A DNA stretch of 64,000 nucleotides from DATEMU01 sp964414585 (GCA_964414585.1 CAYPXR010000097.1:35015-99014); one strand, 5' to 3'. Counted from the stretch's first letter, positions 16,034-24,039 are shown. The notes: a model not told the origin generated them from the sequence alone. Translations and numbers: made by a program.

Positions 16034-19000
16034 ATGCCCGATCCGGCCGATCCCAAGATACACGCCCATCCCTTCAAGCGCGTGGCGCATGAGTCGGGCT
16101 ATACGCCGTCGCTCACGCCTTACGCCGAGTTGACGGTCACGAGCAATTTCACGTTCCTGACCGGTGCGAGTCACCCGGACGAATTGATTGAGCAGGCGGC
16201 GGCGCTGGGGTATCGCGCAATCGCACTCACGGATTGCAATTCACTCGCGGGGATCGTCCGTGCCCACGTCGCCGCGAAAGAGACCGGCATCCCCTTTGTG
16301 GTCGGCTGCCGTCTGCGATTCGTCGAACCAGTCGGGCTGTCGCTCTTCGTCTATCCGACGGATCGGGCGTCCTATGGTCGATTGTGCCGGTTGCTTACGG
16401 TCGGCAAGCGCCGCGCGCCAAAGGGCGAGTGTCACTTGTGGCTGGACGACTTGGACGAATACGCCGAAGGGCTCCTGGCCGTCGCATGGTTTGAATCGCC
16501 GATGAAGGACGACGTGCCGGACATCATCGCCGGTCTTGCAAACCTTTTCGACGACGACCGGTTGTCGCTCGCCCTGGCCCGGCTCTACACGCCGAACGAT
16601 CCGGATTGCCAGGCGACGACCGTTCGATTGTCTGGGCAAACCGGCGTACCGCTCGTCGTCGTGAACGACGTGCATTACCACGTCCTCAATCGCCGCGCGC
16701 TCAACGATGTACTGACCTGTATTCGTCACGGCTGCGCGCTCGACGAGGCGGGCTTTCGTTTGTTTTCCAATGCCGAGCGCCACCTGAAACCCCCGGATGA
16801 AATCGCCCGGCTGTTCGCCGAACATCCAGACGCCATCGCCCGGAGCGTGGACATCGCCAAGCGGGCATCCGGTTTTTCCCTGGACCAGCTTCGCTACGAA
16901 TACCCCGATGAAATCTGCCCGCCGGGCCTGACGCCAATGGAACATCTTCGGGCGTTGACGTGGCGATGCGCCGACGATCGCTATCCGCAGGGCGTTCCGG
17001 AGAAGGTCCGCCGGCAGGTCGAGCATGAATTCGCGCTCATCGACGAACTGAACTATGCGCCGTATTTCCTGACAGTCCACGACCTCGTCACTTTCGCCCG
17101 GTCGCGTGGAATTCTGTGCCAGGGTCGCGGGGCGGCGGCGAACTCAGCGGTGTGCTTCTGTCTCGGCGTCACATCCGTCGATCCCGACCGGATCAACGTC
17201 CTTTTCGAACGCTTCGTCAGCCGCGAGCGAGACGAGCCCCCGGACATCGACATCGACTTCGAGCACGAACGACGCGAGGAAGTCATCCAATACATCTACG
17301 GGAAGTACGGCCGCGACCGTGCGGGGCTGACGGCCGAAGTCATCACCTATCGCAGCCGATCCGCCGTCCGCGACGTGGGCAAGGCGCTGGGCATTTCGCT
17401 GGATGCCGTGGACCGCATCGCCAAGCGCGTCCATGACTGGCACGAGGACGGCTTCACCGATGGAAAGCTCACGACGCTGGGGCTCGACCCGGCCGATCCG
17501 ATGCTGCGGCTTTTTGTCAGGCTCGTCGGCCTGATCGTCGGCTTCCCGCGTCATCTCTCGCAGCACGTCGGCGGGTTCGTCATCTCGCGCGGTCCGCTGT
17601 GTGAACTCGTCCCCATCGAAAACGCCGCGATGAAAGACCGTACCGTCATCGAATGGGACAAGGACGATATCGAAGCGCTGGGGATGCTCAAGGTGGACGT
17701 GCTGGCGCTGGGGATGTTGACGTGTATTCGGAAGGCGTTTGACTTGTTGAAGGGATTAAGGGATTTAGGGATTAAGGGGTTGAGGGAAGAACCTTCGGCA
17801 TCGTTTACAGGAGATACAAATGGACAAACCTCGTACCTTTCGGGATCTGGTTGTTTGGCAAACGTCGGTTGCCTTGGCGAAGACAATATACAACATAACG
17901 GGACAGTTTCCGGAATTAGAAAATTTCGGCCTTATCAATCAAATCCGGCGAGCCGCAGTGTCGATTCCGAGCAATATTGCGGAAGGCAACGCACGAGCGA
18001 GCCGCAAGGATTACATCCGGTACTTGATCATCGCCCGGGGTTCATTAGCCGAACTGGAAACGCAAATCGTGATCGCTCAGGAACTGAACTATCTATCCGA
18101 GACGACCATAATCATGAGTGCGATGGCCGAGGTCTCCCGCATGCTGCAATCGTTGATCATGGCGTTAAAGCAAAAGCGCGATTAAGCCTCGCCTCGCCGC
18201 CCCCTCAATCCCTCAATCCCTTAGCCCCTCAATCCCTCTCTGATATTCCCCCCGAGGACCCCAAGGTGTACGACCTGATTTGTGCCGCCGATACGGTCGG
18301 TGTCTTTCAAATCGAATCGCGGGCACAAATGACCATGCTCCCGCGTTTGAAGCCGCGATGCTTCTACGATCTTGTAATTGAAGTCGCCATCGTCCGCCCC
18401 GGCCCGATTGTCGGTGACATGGTTCACCCCTACCTGCGCCGTCGTAATGGCGAGGAACCGGTCATCTATCCCGACGAAAAGATCGAGCGGGTCCTGGGCC
18501 GGACGCTCGGCGTGCCGCTCTTTCAGGAACAGGCGATGGCCCTGGCCATCGTCGCGGCGGGGTTCACACCGGGCGAGGCGGAAAAGCTCCGCCGAACGAT
18601 CAGCGCGTGGAAGAGTCGCGGCAAGGACGCCATCCCGCGCTATCGTCATCGCTTTATTGGGGGCATGGTCGGCAACGGCTATGAGCGCAAGTTCGCCGAG
18701 CAATGTTTTGAGCGGCTCAAGGGATTCAGCGAGTACGGTTTTCCCGAATCGCACTCAGCCAGCTTCGCCCTGCTCGTCTATGCGTCGGCGTGGATCAAGT
18801 GTTACTACCCGGCTGTCTTCGCCGCCGCGCTGATCAACAGTCAACCGATGGGCTTCTACGCCCCCGCGCAGATTATCCGCGACGCCCGCGATCATGGCGT
18901 CGAGATTCGGCCGGTGGACGTGAACCGTAGCGATTGGGATTGTATGTTGGAGACGGAGGGATTTTGGGATTTAGGGATTAAGGGATTAAGGAAAGAACCG

Positions 19001-19777
19001 GAGCCCCGCACTACCGCCCCTCAATCCCTTAATCCCTTAGTCCCTCATTCCCTTCGTCTCGGTATGCGACTCGTCAAAGGACTGCGCGAAGCCGATGCCC
19101 GCGCGATCGTCCTGGCGGTCCGCGAGCGAGGCCCGTTCGCCTCCGTGGTGGATTTGTGGCGGGTCAGTGAAGTCTCAGCATCCACGCTGCACAGATTGGC
19201 ACAGGCCGATGCCTTCGGTTCGATGAATCTAAGCCGCCAGCAAGCACTGTGGGCGGTGCAATCGCTTCAAGGTAAGCCGCTGCCGCTCTTTGACGCCGCG
19301 TGGCGGGAATCAGAGTCGCAGGATCGGACCGACATGCTCCCGCCGGTCTCCGCGCCGAGCGAAGTCGAGCGCGATTACCGCACCGTCGGCCTGTCGCTCA
19401 AGGCGCACCCGATGTCCTTCATCCGCGAGGCGTTGACCCAGCGGCGCGTCCTGACGGCGGCTGAGATTAAGGACGAGCGATGCTGCCCGCACGGCCGATG
19501 GGCCTCCGTCGCGGGCATCGTGCTCTTCCGCCAGCGCCCCGGCACGGCCAAGGGCGTGATGTTCATGACGCTGGAGGATGAAACCGGTCGCGCCGACCTG
19601 ATTGTTCGGCCGCATGTCTATCAACGCTACGCCACGGCGGCGCTCTACGGTCAAACCATCATTGCCCGTGGCCGCGTCGAACGCGACGGCCGCGTGGTGC
19701 ATGTCCTGGCGAACCGGATCGAAGAAGTGACGGACCAACAAATCGCATTGCCTTCCATGTCGCGGGATTTTCAATAG
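16034..19777 (+). CDS. dnaE2: DnaE2 (ImuC) error-prone polymerase III alpha subunit, with two in-frame insertions
   Basis: 1247 residues. N-terminal PHP domain (YAELTVTSNFTFLTGASHPDEL), polymerase core with catalytic Asp404 and Asp406 in PPDIDIDF and Asp555 in KVDVLALG, C-terminal HhH and OB-fold (GVMFMTLEDETGRADLIV), and a clamp-like motif KPLPLFD. DnaE2 copies damaged DNA with low fidelity together with ImuA/ImuB. Two segments are foreign to the family: residues about 573-735 (17752-18238) and about 975-1006 (18958-19052). Both are bounded by matching inverted arms and both keep the frame open. Without them the protein would be about 1052 residues, normal for DnaE2. The first insertion lies in the linker between LLGL-type KVDVLALG...AFDLL and IPPEDPKVYDL. 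Whether the protein works with the inserts is unknown. Confidence 0.93.
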   Translation: MPDPADPKIHAHPFKRVAHESGYTPSLTPYAELTVTSNFTFLTGASHPDELIEQAAALGYRAIALTDCNSLAGIVRAHVAAKETGIPFVVGCRLRFVEPVGLSLFVYPTDRASYGRLCRLLTVGKRRAPKGECHLWLDDLDEYAEGLLAVAWFESPMKDDVPDIIAGLANLFDDDRLSLALARLYTPNDPDCQATTVRLSGQTGVPLVVVNDVHYHVLNRRALNDVLTCIRHGCALDEAGFRLFSNAERHLKPPDEIARLFAEHPDAIARSVDIAKRASGFSLDQLRYEYPDEICPPGLTPMEHLRALTWRCADDRYPQGVPEKVRRQVEHEFALIDELNYAPYFLTVHDLVTFARSRGILCQGRGAAANSAVCFCLGVTSVDPDRINVLFERFVSRERDEPPDIDIDFEHERREEVIQYIYGKYGRDRAGLTAEVITYRSRSAVRDVGKALGISLDAVDRIAKRVHDWHEDGFTDGKLTTLGLDPADPMLRLFVRLVGLIVGFPRHLSQHVGGFVISRGPLCELVPIENAAMKDRTVIEWDKDDIEALGMLKVDVLALGMLTCIRKAFDLLKGLRDLGIKGLREEPSASFTGDTNGQTSYLSGSGCLANVGCLGEDNIQHNGTVSGIRKFRPYQSNPASRSVDSEQYCGRQRTSEPQGLHPVLDHRPGFISRTGNANRDRSGTELSIRDDHNHECDGRGLPHAAIVDHGVKAKARLSLASPPPQSLNPLAPQSLSDIPPEDPKVYDLICAADTVGVFQIESRAQMTMLPRLKPRCFYDLVIEVAIVRPGPIVGDMVHPYLRRRNGEEPVIYPDEKIERVLGRTLGVPLFQEQAMALAIVAAGFTPGEAEKLRRTISAWKSRGKDAIPRYRHRFIGGMVGNGYERKFAEQCFERLKGFSEYGFPESHSASFALLVYASAWIKCYYPAVFAAALINSQPMGFYAPAQIIRDARDHGVEIRPVDVNRSDWDCMLETEGFWDLGIKGLRKEPEPRTTAPQSLNPLVPHSLRLGMRLVKGLREADARAIVLAVRERGPFASVVDLWRVSEVSASTLHRLAQADAFGSMNLSRQQALWAVQSLQGKPLPLFDAAWRESESQDRTDMLPPVSAPSEVERDYRTVGLSLKAHPMSFIREALTQRRVLTAAEIKDERCCPHGRWASVAGIVLFRQRPGTAKGVMFMTLEDETGRADLIVRPHVYQRYATAALYGQTIIARGRVERDGRVVHVLANRIEEVTDQQIALPSMSRDFQ
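17752..18238 (+). mobile_element. Intervening-sequence-like element with four-helix-bundle ORF, inserted in dnaE2
   Basis: Left arm 17752-17786 consists of degenerate octads GGGATTAA, GGGATTTA, GGGATTAA, GGGGTTGA, GGG. Right arm 18204-18238 is the near reverse complement (CCCTCAAT..CCCTTAGC..CCCTCAAT type). Aligned over 35 nt the arms agree at most positions, and several differences would be G-U pairs in RNA. Between them lies a complete S23/IVP-type gene with its own ribosome-binding site. The interior is visibly more AT-rich than the surrounding polymerase gene. Organisation resembles 23S rRNA intervening sequences (stem plus four-helix-bundle ORF), but the host here is a protein gene. No transposase, no intein splice-site residues and no group I/II intron features are seen. 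Confidence 0.8.
17820..18185 (+). CDS. Four-helix-bundle protein (23S rRNA intervening-sequence/S23 family)
   Basis: 121 residues, typical for the family. Begins with the diagnostic FRDLVVWQTSVALAKTIYN, followed by NQIRRAAVSIPSNIAEGNAR, RKDYIRYLIIARGSLAELET and a final long helix. These match the IVP/S23 proteins encoded in rRNA intervening sequences of Leptospira and Coxiella and are related to the Avd accessory proteins of diversity-generating retroelements. The fold is a pentameric nucleic-acid-binding bundle; the function is unknown. Its own AGGAG (17809-17813) lies 6 nt before the ATG. The gene sits wholly inside dnaE2 on the same strand, in a frame shifted by one base relative to dnaE2, which also stays open throughout. 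Confident family call. Confidence 0.92.
   Translation: MDKPRTFRDLVVWQTSVALAKTIYNITGQFPELENFGLINQIRRAAVSIPSNIAEGNARASRKDYIRYLIIARGSLAELETQIVIAQELNYLSETTIIMSAMAEVSRMLQSLIMALKQKRD
18958..19052 (+). repeat. Short palindromic element in dnaE2 with the same octad arms
   Basis: Left arm 18958-18991 (octads GGGATTTT, GGGATTTA, GGGATTAA, GGGATTAA) and right arm 19017-19052 pair almost perfectly around a loop of about 25 nt. The translated ends (DLGIKGLRKEP / APQSLNPLVPHSL) nearly repeat those of the larger element (DLGIKGLREEP / PPQSLNPLAPQSL). After the left arm both share an AAGAACC stretch. It has no ORF of its own and adds about 32 residues to DnaE2. It looks like a non-autonomous or deleted relative of the element at 17752-18238. 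Confidence 0.8.
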
Positions 19778-19885
19778 CAACCGATCTCGGAACCGCTCGC
19801 ATGAATTCCCAAACCGCCCAAGTGCTTAACATCAATCACCGGATCCGGCTCGACCCACAGCGGTCAAGCCCGCCTGTCCTGGCGC

Positions 19886-19920
19886 AAAAAAAAGAGCCCG
19901 GGCAACACCGCCCAGGCTCT
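19886..19920 (-). terminator. Rho-independent terminator of the glycosyltransferase gene
   Basis: On the minus strand the stem AGAGCC-t-GGGC, loop GGTGTT and GCCC-g-GGCTCT is followed directly by a run of eight T (A-run 19886-19893 on the plus strand). It starts 27 nt after the stop of the minus-strand glycosyltransferase gene. It may also stop transcripts arriving from dnaE2, less efficiently. Confidence 0.85.
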
Positions 19921-19946
19921 CATTGAATGCTTGATGATCGTCCGTG

Positions 19947-21506
19947 CTACCGGCACGCCGCCAGCATCGCCGCCGGTTCGAAGCGCGGCGAATCCATTAC
20001 CAGGGCGGGCGTACCTGAAATCGCCTCCTGTCCTTCCGACGCATTCGGCCGGCCGACCTGGCGGGTCAGCCAGCCCGTGTTTCGAAGCGTCACGCACGAA
20101 TACGGAATCACCCATGACAGGCAGGGCACCCAGAAGAACTCGTACAGGAACAACCACACCCAATCCAAGTCGCGCTCGTTCTTGTAGTAAATCACCGACA
20201 TGAGCGCCGCATACGTCAAAATGATTCCGAGCTGGTGCAGGACATATCCCTCGCTCGTCAAGAGAAGCATCATGCTGTTGGCGATCAAAAGCGGCGGCAG
20301 GAACAACGTAATCGCCGTCAGGATCATGTTGAACCGGAACGTGTTCAAAAACGCGCCACGGAATCGCGTAAACATGAACCGGAACAAAACGACGGTCTCG
20401 CGGATGTTGCTCCGGCCCCAGCGCAGCAGCATCTTGCACAACCCGATGTACGTGTGCGGCATCTTGCTCCACACCACCGCGTTGCCCTGATAAGCCGTCA
20501 ACCAGCCTTCGCGCAAAAACAGGTTCGTCATCGCCCGGTCTTCGCCCGTCGTGCAGGTCTGGCCGAGAAATCGCTGGCTTGCCCATTCGTCGACCACATT
20601 TCGCACAAACGCCGCGCGATAGACCGAAAGCGCGCCCGGCGTGCAGAACACGCCGCGAAATTCGTTTTGATACGCCCGCACAAACTTGAACGACAGGCTG
20701 AACGTACACTTGAGGAACCGCGTAAAAATGCTCTGGTGTGGGTTCATGACCTCCACGCAGCCCGCCACGCAGCCGATCCGCGGGTCGCGCACCAACGGCG
20801 AAACGCCGTTGCGGAGCGCATCGCGGTGAATGACACTGTCCGAATCGATCGATACGAAGACGTCGCCCCGGCCCTTCTTGAAGCCCATGCGCAGCGCCTC
20901 GCGCTTGCCCATATTCGACGGCTGGCGCAGCGTGTGAATCTTCACCCGCTTCTCACCCTGTCGCGCGGCCGTCAAGATGTGCAGCCACGTGTCGTCCGAG
21001 CTGCCGTCGTCGATCGCAATGATCTCCAGTCGGTCCGTCGGATAGTTTGACGCCGCGACCGACAGAATCGACTGCTTTACCAGCGCGCCTTCGTTGAACG
21101 CCGGGATAATGACGGAAACAAACGGCAGTTGCTCGTCGGTGACCGATTCCATCGGCTTGTAGCGCCGCCAAAGAACGATGCGCCAAACAAGTACGGCGTA
21201 CATCAATCCGCCATAGGCGAAGGCCGTCGTCCAGAAAAGATTGCCCCAGTGCGTCTTCGGAAGGACCGTGAACCGTTCAAATACCCGACCGCTCGCGATC
21301 GCCAGGATCAAGCCGACGACTCCCGCCGCAATGATGCCGTATTGCACGAACCGTTCGTTGCGCCGCTGCGTCACAGTCCGGTTATCGATCGGACCGGCGT
21401 GAATGCCGAAATTCACGTCATCGTCCGCGGACGATGGAGAAACGATGGAAACACTTTTTTCGGCGGACTGGACCTCTGTCCGATCCAGAGTCTCAATGGC
21501 TGACAT
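19947..21506 (-). CDS. Family 2 processive glycosyltransferase, membrane-bound
   Basis: 519 residues from the ATG at 21506 (MSAIETLD). The frame is open 51 codons further upstream to 21659, but that part looks like leader and lacks family character. Two N-terminal membrane helices, then a GT2 domain: FVSVIIPAFNEG, IIAIDDGSSDDTW, DVFVSIDSDSVI (DxD-type metal site), TGEDRAMTNLFL (catalytic base region) and LLRWGRSNIRE (the RW of the processive QxxRW motif, Gln not conserved), then several C-terminal helices. This order fits hyaluronan-synthase/NodC/PelF-like enzymes that polymerise and export a polysaccharide. Substrate cannot be told. It stands alone and ends at a strong terminator. Confidence 0.85.
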   Translation of the reverse strand: MSAIETLDRTEVQSAEKSVSIVSPSSADDDVNFGIHAGPIDNRTVTQRRNERFVQYGIIAAGVVGLILAIASGRVFERFTVLPKTHWGNLFWTTAFAYGGLMYAVLVWRIVLWRRYKPMESVTDEQLPFVSVIIPAFNEGALVKQSILSVAASNYPTDRLEIIAIDDGSSDDTWLHILTAARQGEKRVKIHTLRQPSNMGKREALRMGFKKGRGDVFVSIDSDSVIHRDALRNGVSPLVRDPRIGCVAGCVEVMNPHQSIFTRFLKCTFSLSFKFVRAYQNEFRGVFCTPGALSVYRAAFVRNVVDEWASQRFLGQTCTTGEDRAMTNLFLREGWLTAYQGNAVVWSKMPHTYIGLCKMLLRWGRSNIRETVVLFRFMFTRFRGAFLNTFRFNMILTAITLFLPPLLIANSMMLLLTSEGYVLHQLGIILTYAALMSVIYYKNERDLDWVWLFLYEFFWVPCLSWVIPYSCVTLRNTGWLTRQVGRPNASEGQEAISGTPALVMDSPRFEPAAMLAACR

Positions 21507-21916
21507 AAGTGAATTTCCGTGGGAAAAAAACCCTGTAGGTTGGATCGAGCCGCGTACTATACGCGTGGCGACTCCGGCGTTCAACGCTTCGCCGGGACCA
21601 TCTTTCCCGCTCGTCGGCTCCAGGGCTGAAGAAAGCTCGGCGAAGGCAGGTTGAACCATTTAGACCCCTGATTCTGCCGAAGGTTAGAAGCGTCCGGATA
21701 ACTTCTATGCTCTTTGGAACAACTAGATTTGGGCGGAAAGCCCCTAATACCGTCAATCGCACCCAACCCCATGTTTCAAGGGCATTTGCAACCCGTGGCG
21801 CGTGCTCGGAAACCAAATGACGAGCGGAATCCCGCTTCCCGAATTCCACGGTCAACCCCCCTTGTCCCGCCTCATACACGAGCCGGTGCCACTACTTCGG
21901 GTATAACCAGTGACCT
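21507..21916. other. Divergent intergenic region, with one palindrome
   Basis: About 410 bp between the minus-strand glycosyltransferase and the plus-strand helix-hairpin-helix gene. No convincing gene. It contains an inverted repeat TAGAAG (21685-21690) / CTTCTA (21702-21707) around a central TCCGGA, itself palindromic, which could be a regulator site. Promoters for both genes must lie here but are not obvious. Confidence 0.5.
21685..21707. promoter_or_regulatory. 23-bp imperfect palindrome, possible operator
   Basis: TAGAAG and CTTCTA flank a palindromic TCCGGA with 2 and 3 bp between the parts. It lies in the divergent region about 180 bp upstream of the glycosyltransferase start. Role is inferred only from symmetry. 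Confidence 0.25.
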
Positions 21917-22363
21917 ATGAACGATGCCGTGAATGGTCCCAGGTGCCCTGCGGGAAAATCCGCTACCGCGTCGGTTTCGCAGCATCGGACCCTGCTCCTC
22001 ACCCTGCTCCTATTCCTGATTTCTCTTGCCGCCGTCGGCATTTTTCGTTCTTCGATCGATGATCTCGGACGAGCCCCGGACAGGGACCGGACCCTTTGCA
22101 AAGGAATCAACCCGAACTCGGCCCAATGGTACGAACTGGCTGAACTGCCCGGCATCGGTGAATCGCTCGCCCGGCGCATAGTCGCGTATCGGGAATCTCA
22201 ACGAGAAACGGCACAACACTCGATGCGCCCTGTATTTGAGTCACCCAACGACCTGCTTTCGGTATCTGGTATCGGCCCGCGCGTGATGGCCAGAATCGCC
22301 CCATTTCTGGCCTTCTCGGCGTCATCGCGGACTCTGGTTGACAGCGCCGCTCACAACCGATAG
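21917..22363 (+). CDS. ComEA-like helix-hairpin-helix protein
   Basis: 148 residues. One N-terminal membrane anchor (about 24-43, TLLLTLLLFLISLAAVGIF) and a C-terminal pair of helix-hairpin-helix motifs. The first is INPNSAQWYELAELPGIGESLARRIVAYRE (65-94) and the second is FESPNDLLSVSGIGPRVMARIAPFL. This matches ComEA-type DNA-binding proteins, which bind double-stranded DNA outside the membrane during uptake. No other competence gene is nearby, and many planctomycetes carry orphan copies, so a role in transformation is not certain. Confidence 0.85.
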   Translation: MNDAVNGPRCPAGKSATASVSQHRTLLLTLLLFLISLAAVGIFRSSIDDLGRAPDRDRTLCKGINPNSAQWYELAELPGIGESLARRIVAYRESQRETAQHSMRPVFESPNDLLSVSGIGPRVMARIAPFLAFSASSRTLVDSAAHNR

Positions 22364-22483
22364 GGTGAACTCCGACGCAGAAGTGCAGATTCACACACTG
22401 CCGTTTGGCCGCATCCCGAGAGGGATTCGGAAAATACCGACATAATTGGGCCGAAAGACGAGGCCCCCAGGGGTTCAGTAAAA

Positions 22484-22822
22484 ATGTCAATTAAGGATTG
22501 GTCGGACAACATCATCCTCGCCGAGCTTCAAGATGACCCCCTGTTTTCGGATGATCTCAACGCCGTGCAGGAAACGCTCGAACGTCGCAACGGCTGCCAC
22601 GCCGTTCTCGATTTCGCCAACGTCAATTTCCTCAACTCTTCCAACATCGCCAAGCTCCTCAAGCTCCGCAAGCTCATGCACTCGACCGGCTCCGGAAGGC
22701 TCCGCCTCTGCGGGATCAACACCAGCGCCTGGGGCGTCTTCCTCGTTACCGGCCTGGACAAGATCTTCGACTTCTGCGACGACGTCCCCAGCGGTCTCGC
22801 CAGCGTCCAGCTTGGCCAGTAA
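22484..22822 (+). CDS. STAS-domain anti-sigma-factor antagonist
   Basis: 112 residues, single STAS domain. The conserved segment DFANVNFLNSSNIAKLLKL (43-61) contains the serine (S52 or S53) that is phosphorylated by partner anti-sigma kinases in the SpoIIAA/RsbV family. It probably acts in a partner-switching pathway. No anti-sigma kinase is adjacent. A second STAS protein is encoded at 52576-52911. Confidence 0.88.
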   Translation: MSIKDWSDNIILAELQDDPLFSDDLNAVQETLERRNGCHAVLDFANVNFLNSSNIAKLLKLRKLMHSTGSGRLRLCGINTSAWGVFLVTGLDKIFDFCDDVPSGLASVQLGQ

Positions 22823-22889
22823 TACAACCAAGCGATGATTCACTTTCGAACTCTGCGCCGGAGTTTACCTGCCATCGCGGGCGTAAGCC

Positions 22890-22924
22890 GTAATTCCGCA
22901 TTTCCCATTCCCCATTCCGCATTT
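22890..22924 (-). repeat. Heptad repeat between STAS and amidohydrolase genes
   Basis: Five heptads, read on the minus strand as AAATGCG, GAATGGG, GAATGGG, AAATGCG, GAATTAC. Same period and GAATNNN theme as the repeats at 7620, 36349, 40139 and 59555, but the internal sequence differs. It ends 11 nt before the amidohydrolase start. Confidence 0.6.
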
Positions 22925-22935
22925 ATCCTCCCCTC

Positions 22936-24039
22936 ATGGTCATCGATGTCCACTGCCACGTCGGTTACAGCGCCCGCCGTGTGGACCCCGCAAATCGACG
23001 ATTCACTTTCGAAAAAAACGGATCGCTCTCCGCGCCTGGACTCGACAGTTACCTCTCGCCGCGCCTCCTGAGCCGACCCACGTGGTTCTTCATCCGTCGT
23101 TGGCTCGGAATCGACCGCCGCCTCGGTCCCGGCGATGATTTCGACGCCGCGATAGACTGTATCAACGAGCACCACTGGTCAAAGGCCCCCGGCGTCGATC
23201 GCTTCGTCCTCCTGGCCTTCGATGAATACCACGACAATGCCGGCCGCGTCATCGGTGCCTCACCTCGTCTCGGAAGAAAAGGCGGCGATCTCTATGTCTC
23301 CAACAGCCTCGTCCGAGCGATGTGCGCGGCCCATCCCGATCGTTTTCTCCTTGGAGCTTCACTTCATCCGTACCGCACCGATGGAAGCCGCGACGCCACT
23401 TCCATGCTCGAAGAACTCGCCTCCGACGGCGCGGTCCTCGTCAAATGGCTACCGCTACACCAAAACATTCGCGCTGAAGACCCTCGCACCGTCGCTTTCC
23501 TCCGTGCCGCCGCGCGACTGAAAATTCCCCTGCTGATCCATTACGGCGGAGAAATGTCCCTCGCCCGGCAACACATGGAATTCGCCCACCCCGGCCCCAT
23601 GCTTGAAGTGTTGCGACGCCTCCGCGCCGACGGCGAAATGCCCACCGTCATCGTCGCCCACGTCGCCACCCCCTCTTTTCCCTGGCGAAGCGCCGACGGT
23701 CATCGCACTCTTGTCGATGCCTTGCTTGGCGAATTCGCCGACGCCCCACTTTTTGCCGACATCTCCGCCCTTGCGGCTTTCGGTCGTACGCCCTGGCTCC
23801 GTCGTTTGGCGGCCAACCCGGCACTCCACCAAAAACTCCTGTTCGGCACGGACTTCCCGATTCCCGTCATGCTCCGCGCCTTCCGCCGTCACCTTGCCCC
23901 GGTTGTTTTTTCCAAAATCGCCGCGGAACCCTCCTGGATCGAGCAGGACTTACTTCTCAAGAAGGCGCTTGGCTTCCATTCTTGCGTCTTTACCCAAGCC
24001 CAATCGCTCCTGCCGATTTCCCAATCCGCCGTCAAATGA
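22936..24039 (+). CDS. Amidohydrolase-family (TIM-barrel) metal hydrolase
   Basis: 367 residues. Metal-binding HxH at residues 6-8 in MVIDVHCHVG. Further barrel ligands: a His in LIHYGGEMS, HVATPSF, and the final Asp in LLFGTDFPIPVM. This pattern fits the amidohydrolase 2 family (related to ACMS decarboxylase and TatD-like enzymes). The substrate cannot be assigned. No clear Shine-Dalgarno sequence is present; a heptad repeat lies just before the start. The C-terminal segment LPISQSAVK is unremarkable. Confidence 0.82.
   Translation: MVIDVHCHVGYSARRVDPANRRFTFEKNGSLSAPGLDSYLSPRLLSRPTWFFIRRWLGIDRRLGPGDDFDAAIDCINEHHWSKAPGVDRFVLLAFDEYHDNAGRVIGASPRLGRKGGDLYVSNSLVRAMCAAHPDRFLLGASLHPYRTDGSRDATSMLEELASDGAVLVKWLPLHQNIRAEDPRTVAFLRAAARLKIPLLIHYGGEMSLARQHMEFAHPGPMLEVLRRLRADGEMPTVIVAHVATPSFPWRSADGHRTLVDALLGEFADAPLFADISALAAFGRTPWLRRLAANPALHQKLLFGTDFPIPVMLRAFRRHLAPVVFSKIAAEPSWIEQDLLLKKALGFHSCVFTQAQSLLPISQSAVK

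Noticed and set aside
17752..18238. An intein in DnaE2
   Set aside because: DnaE genes often carry inteins, but there is no Cys/Ser at the left junction, no His-Asn at the right one, and no Hint-fold blocks. The enclosed ORF is in another frame.
17752..18238. A group I or group II intron
   Set aside because: No reverse transcriptase, no LAGLIDADG or maturase ORF, no recognisable domain V; the host frame continues through.
17752..19052. CRISPR-like array
   Set aside because: The repeats are 7-8-bp degenerate tandem units forming inverted arms, not 25-40-bp direct repeats with spacers; no cas genes are present.
20235..21050. Plus-strand frame opposite the glycosyltransferase
   Set aside because: Arg/His/Gln-rich shadow of a clear GT2 gene.
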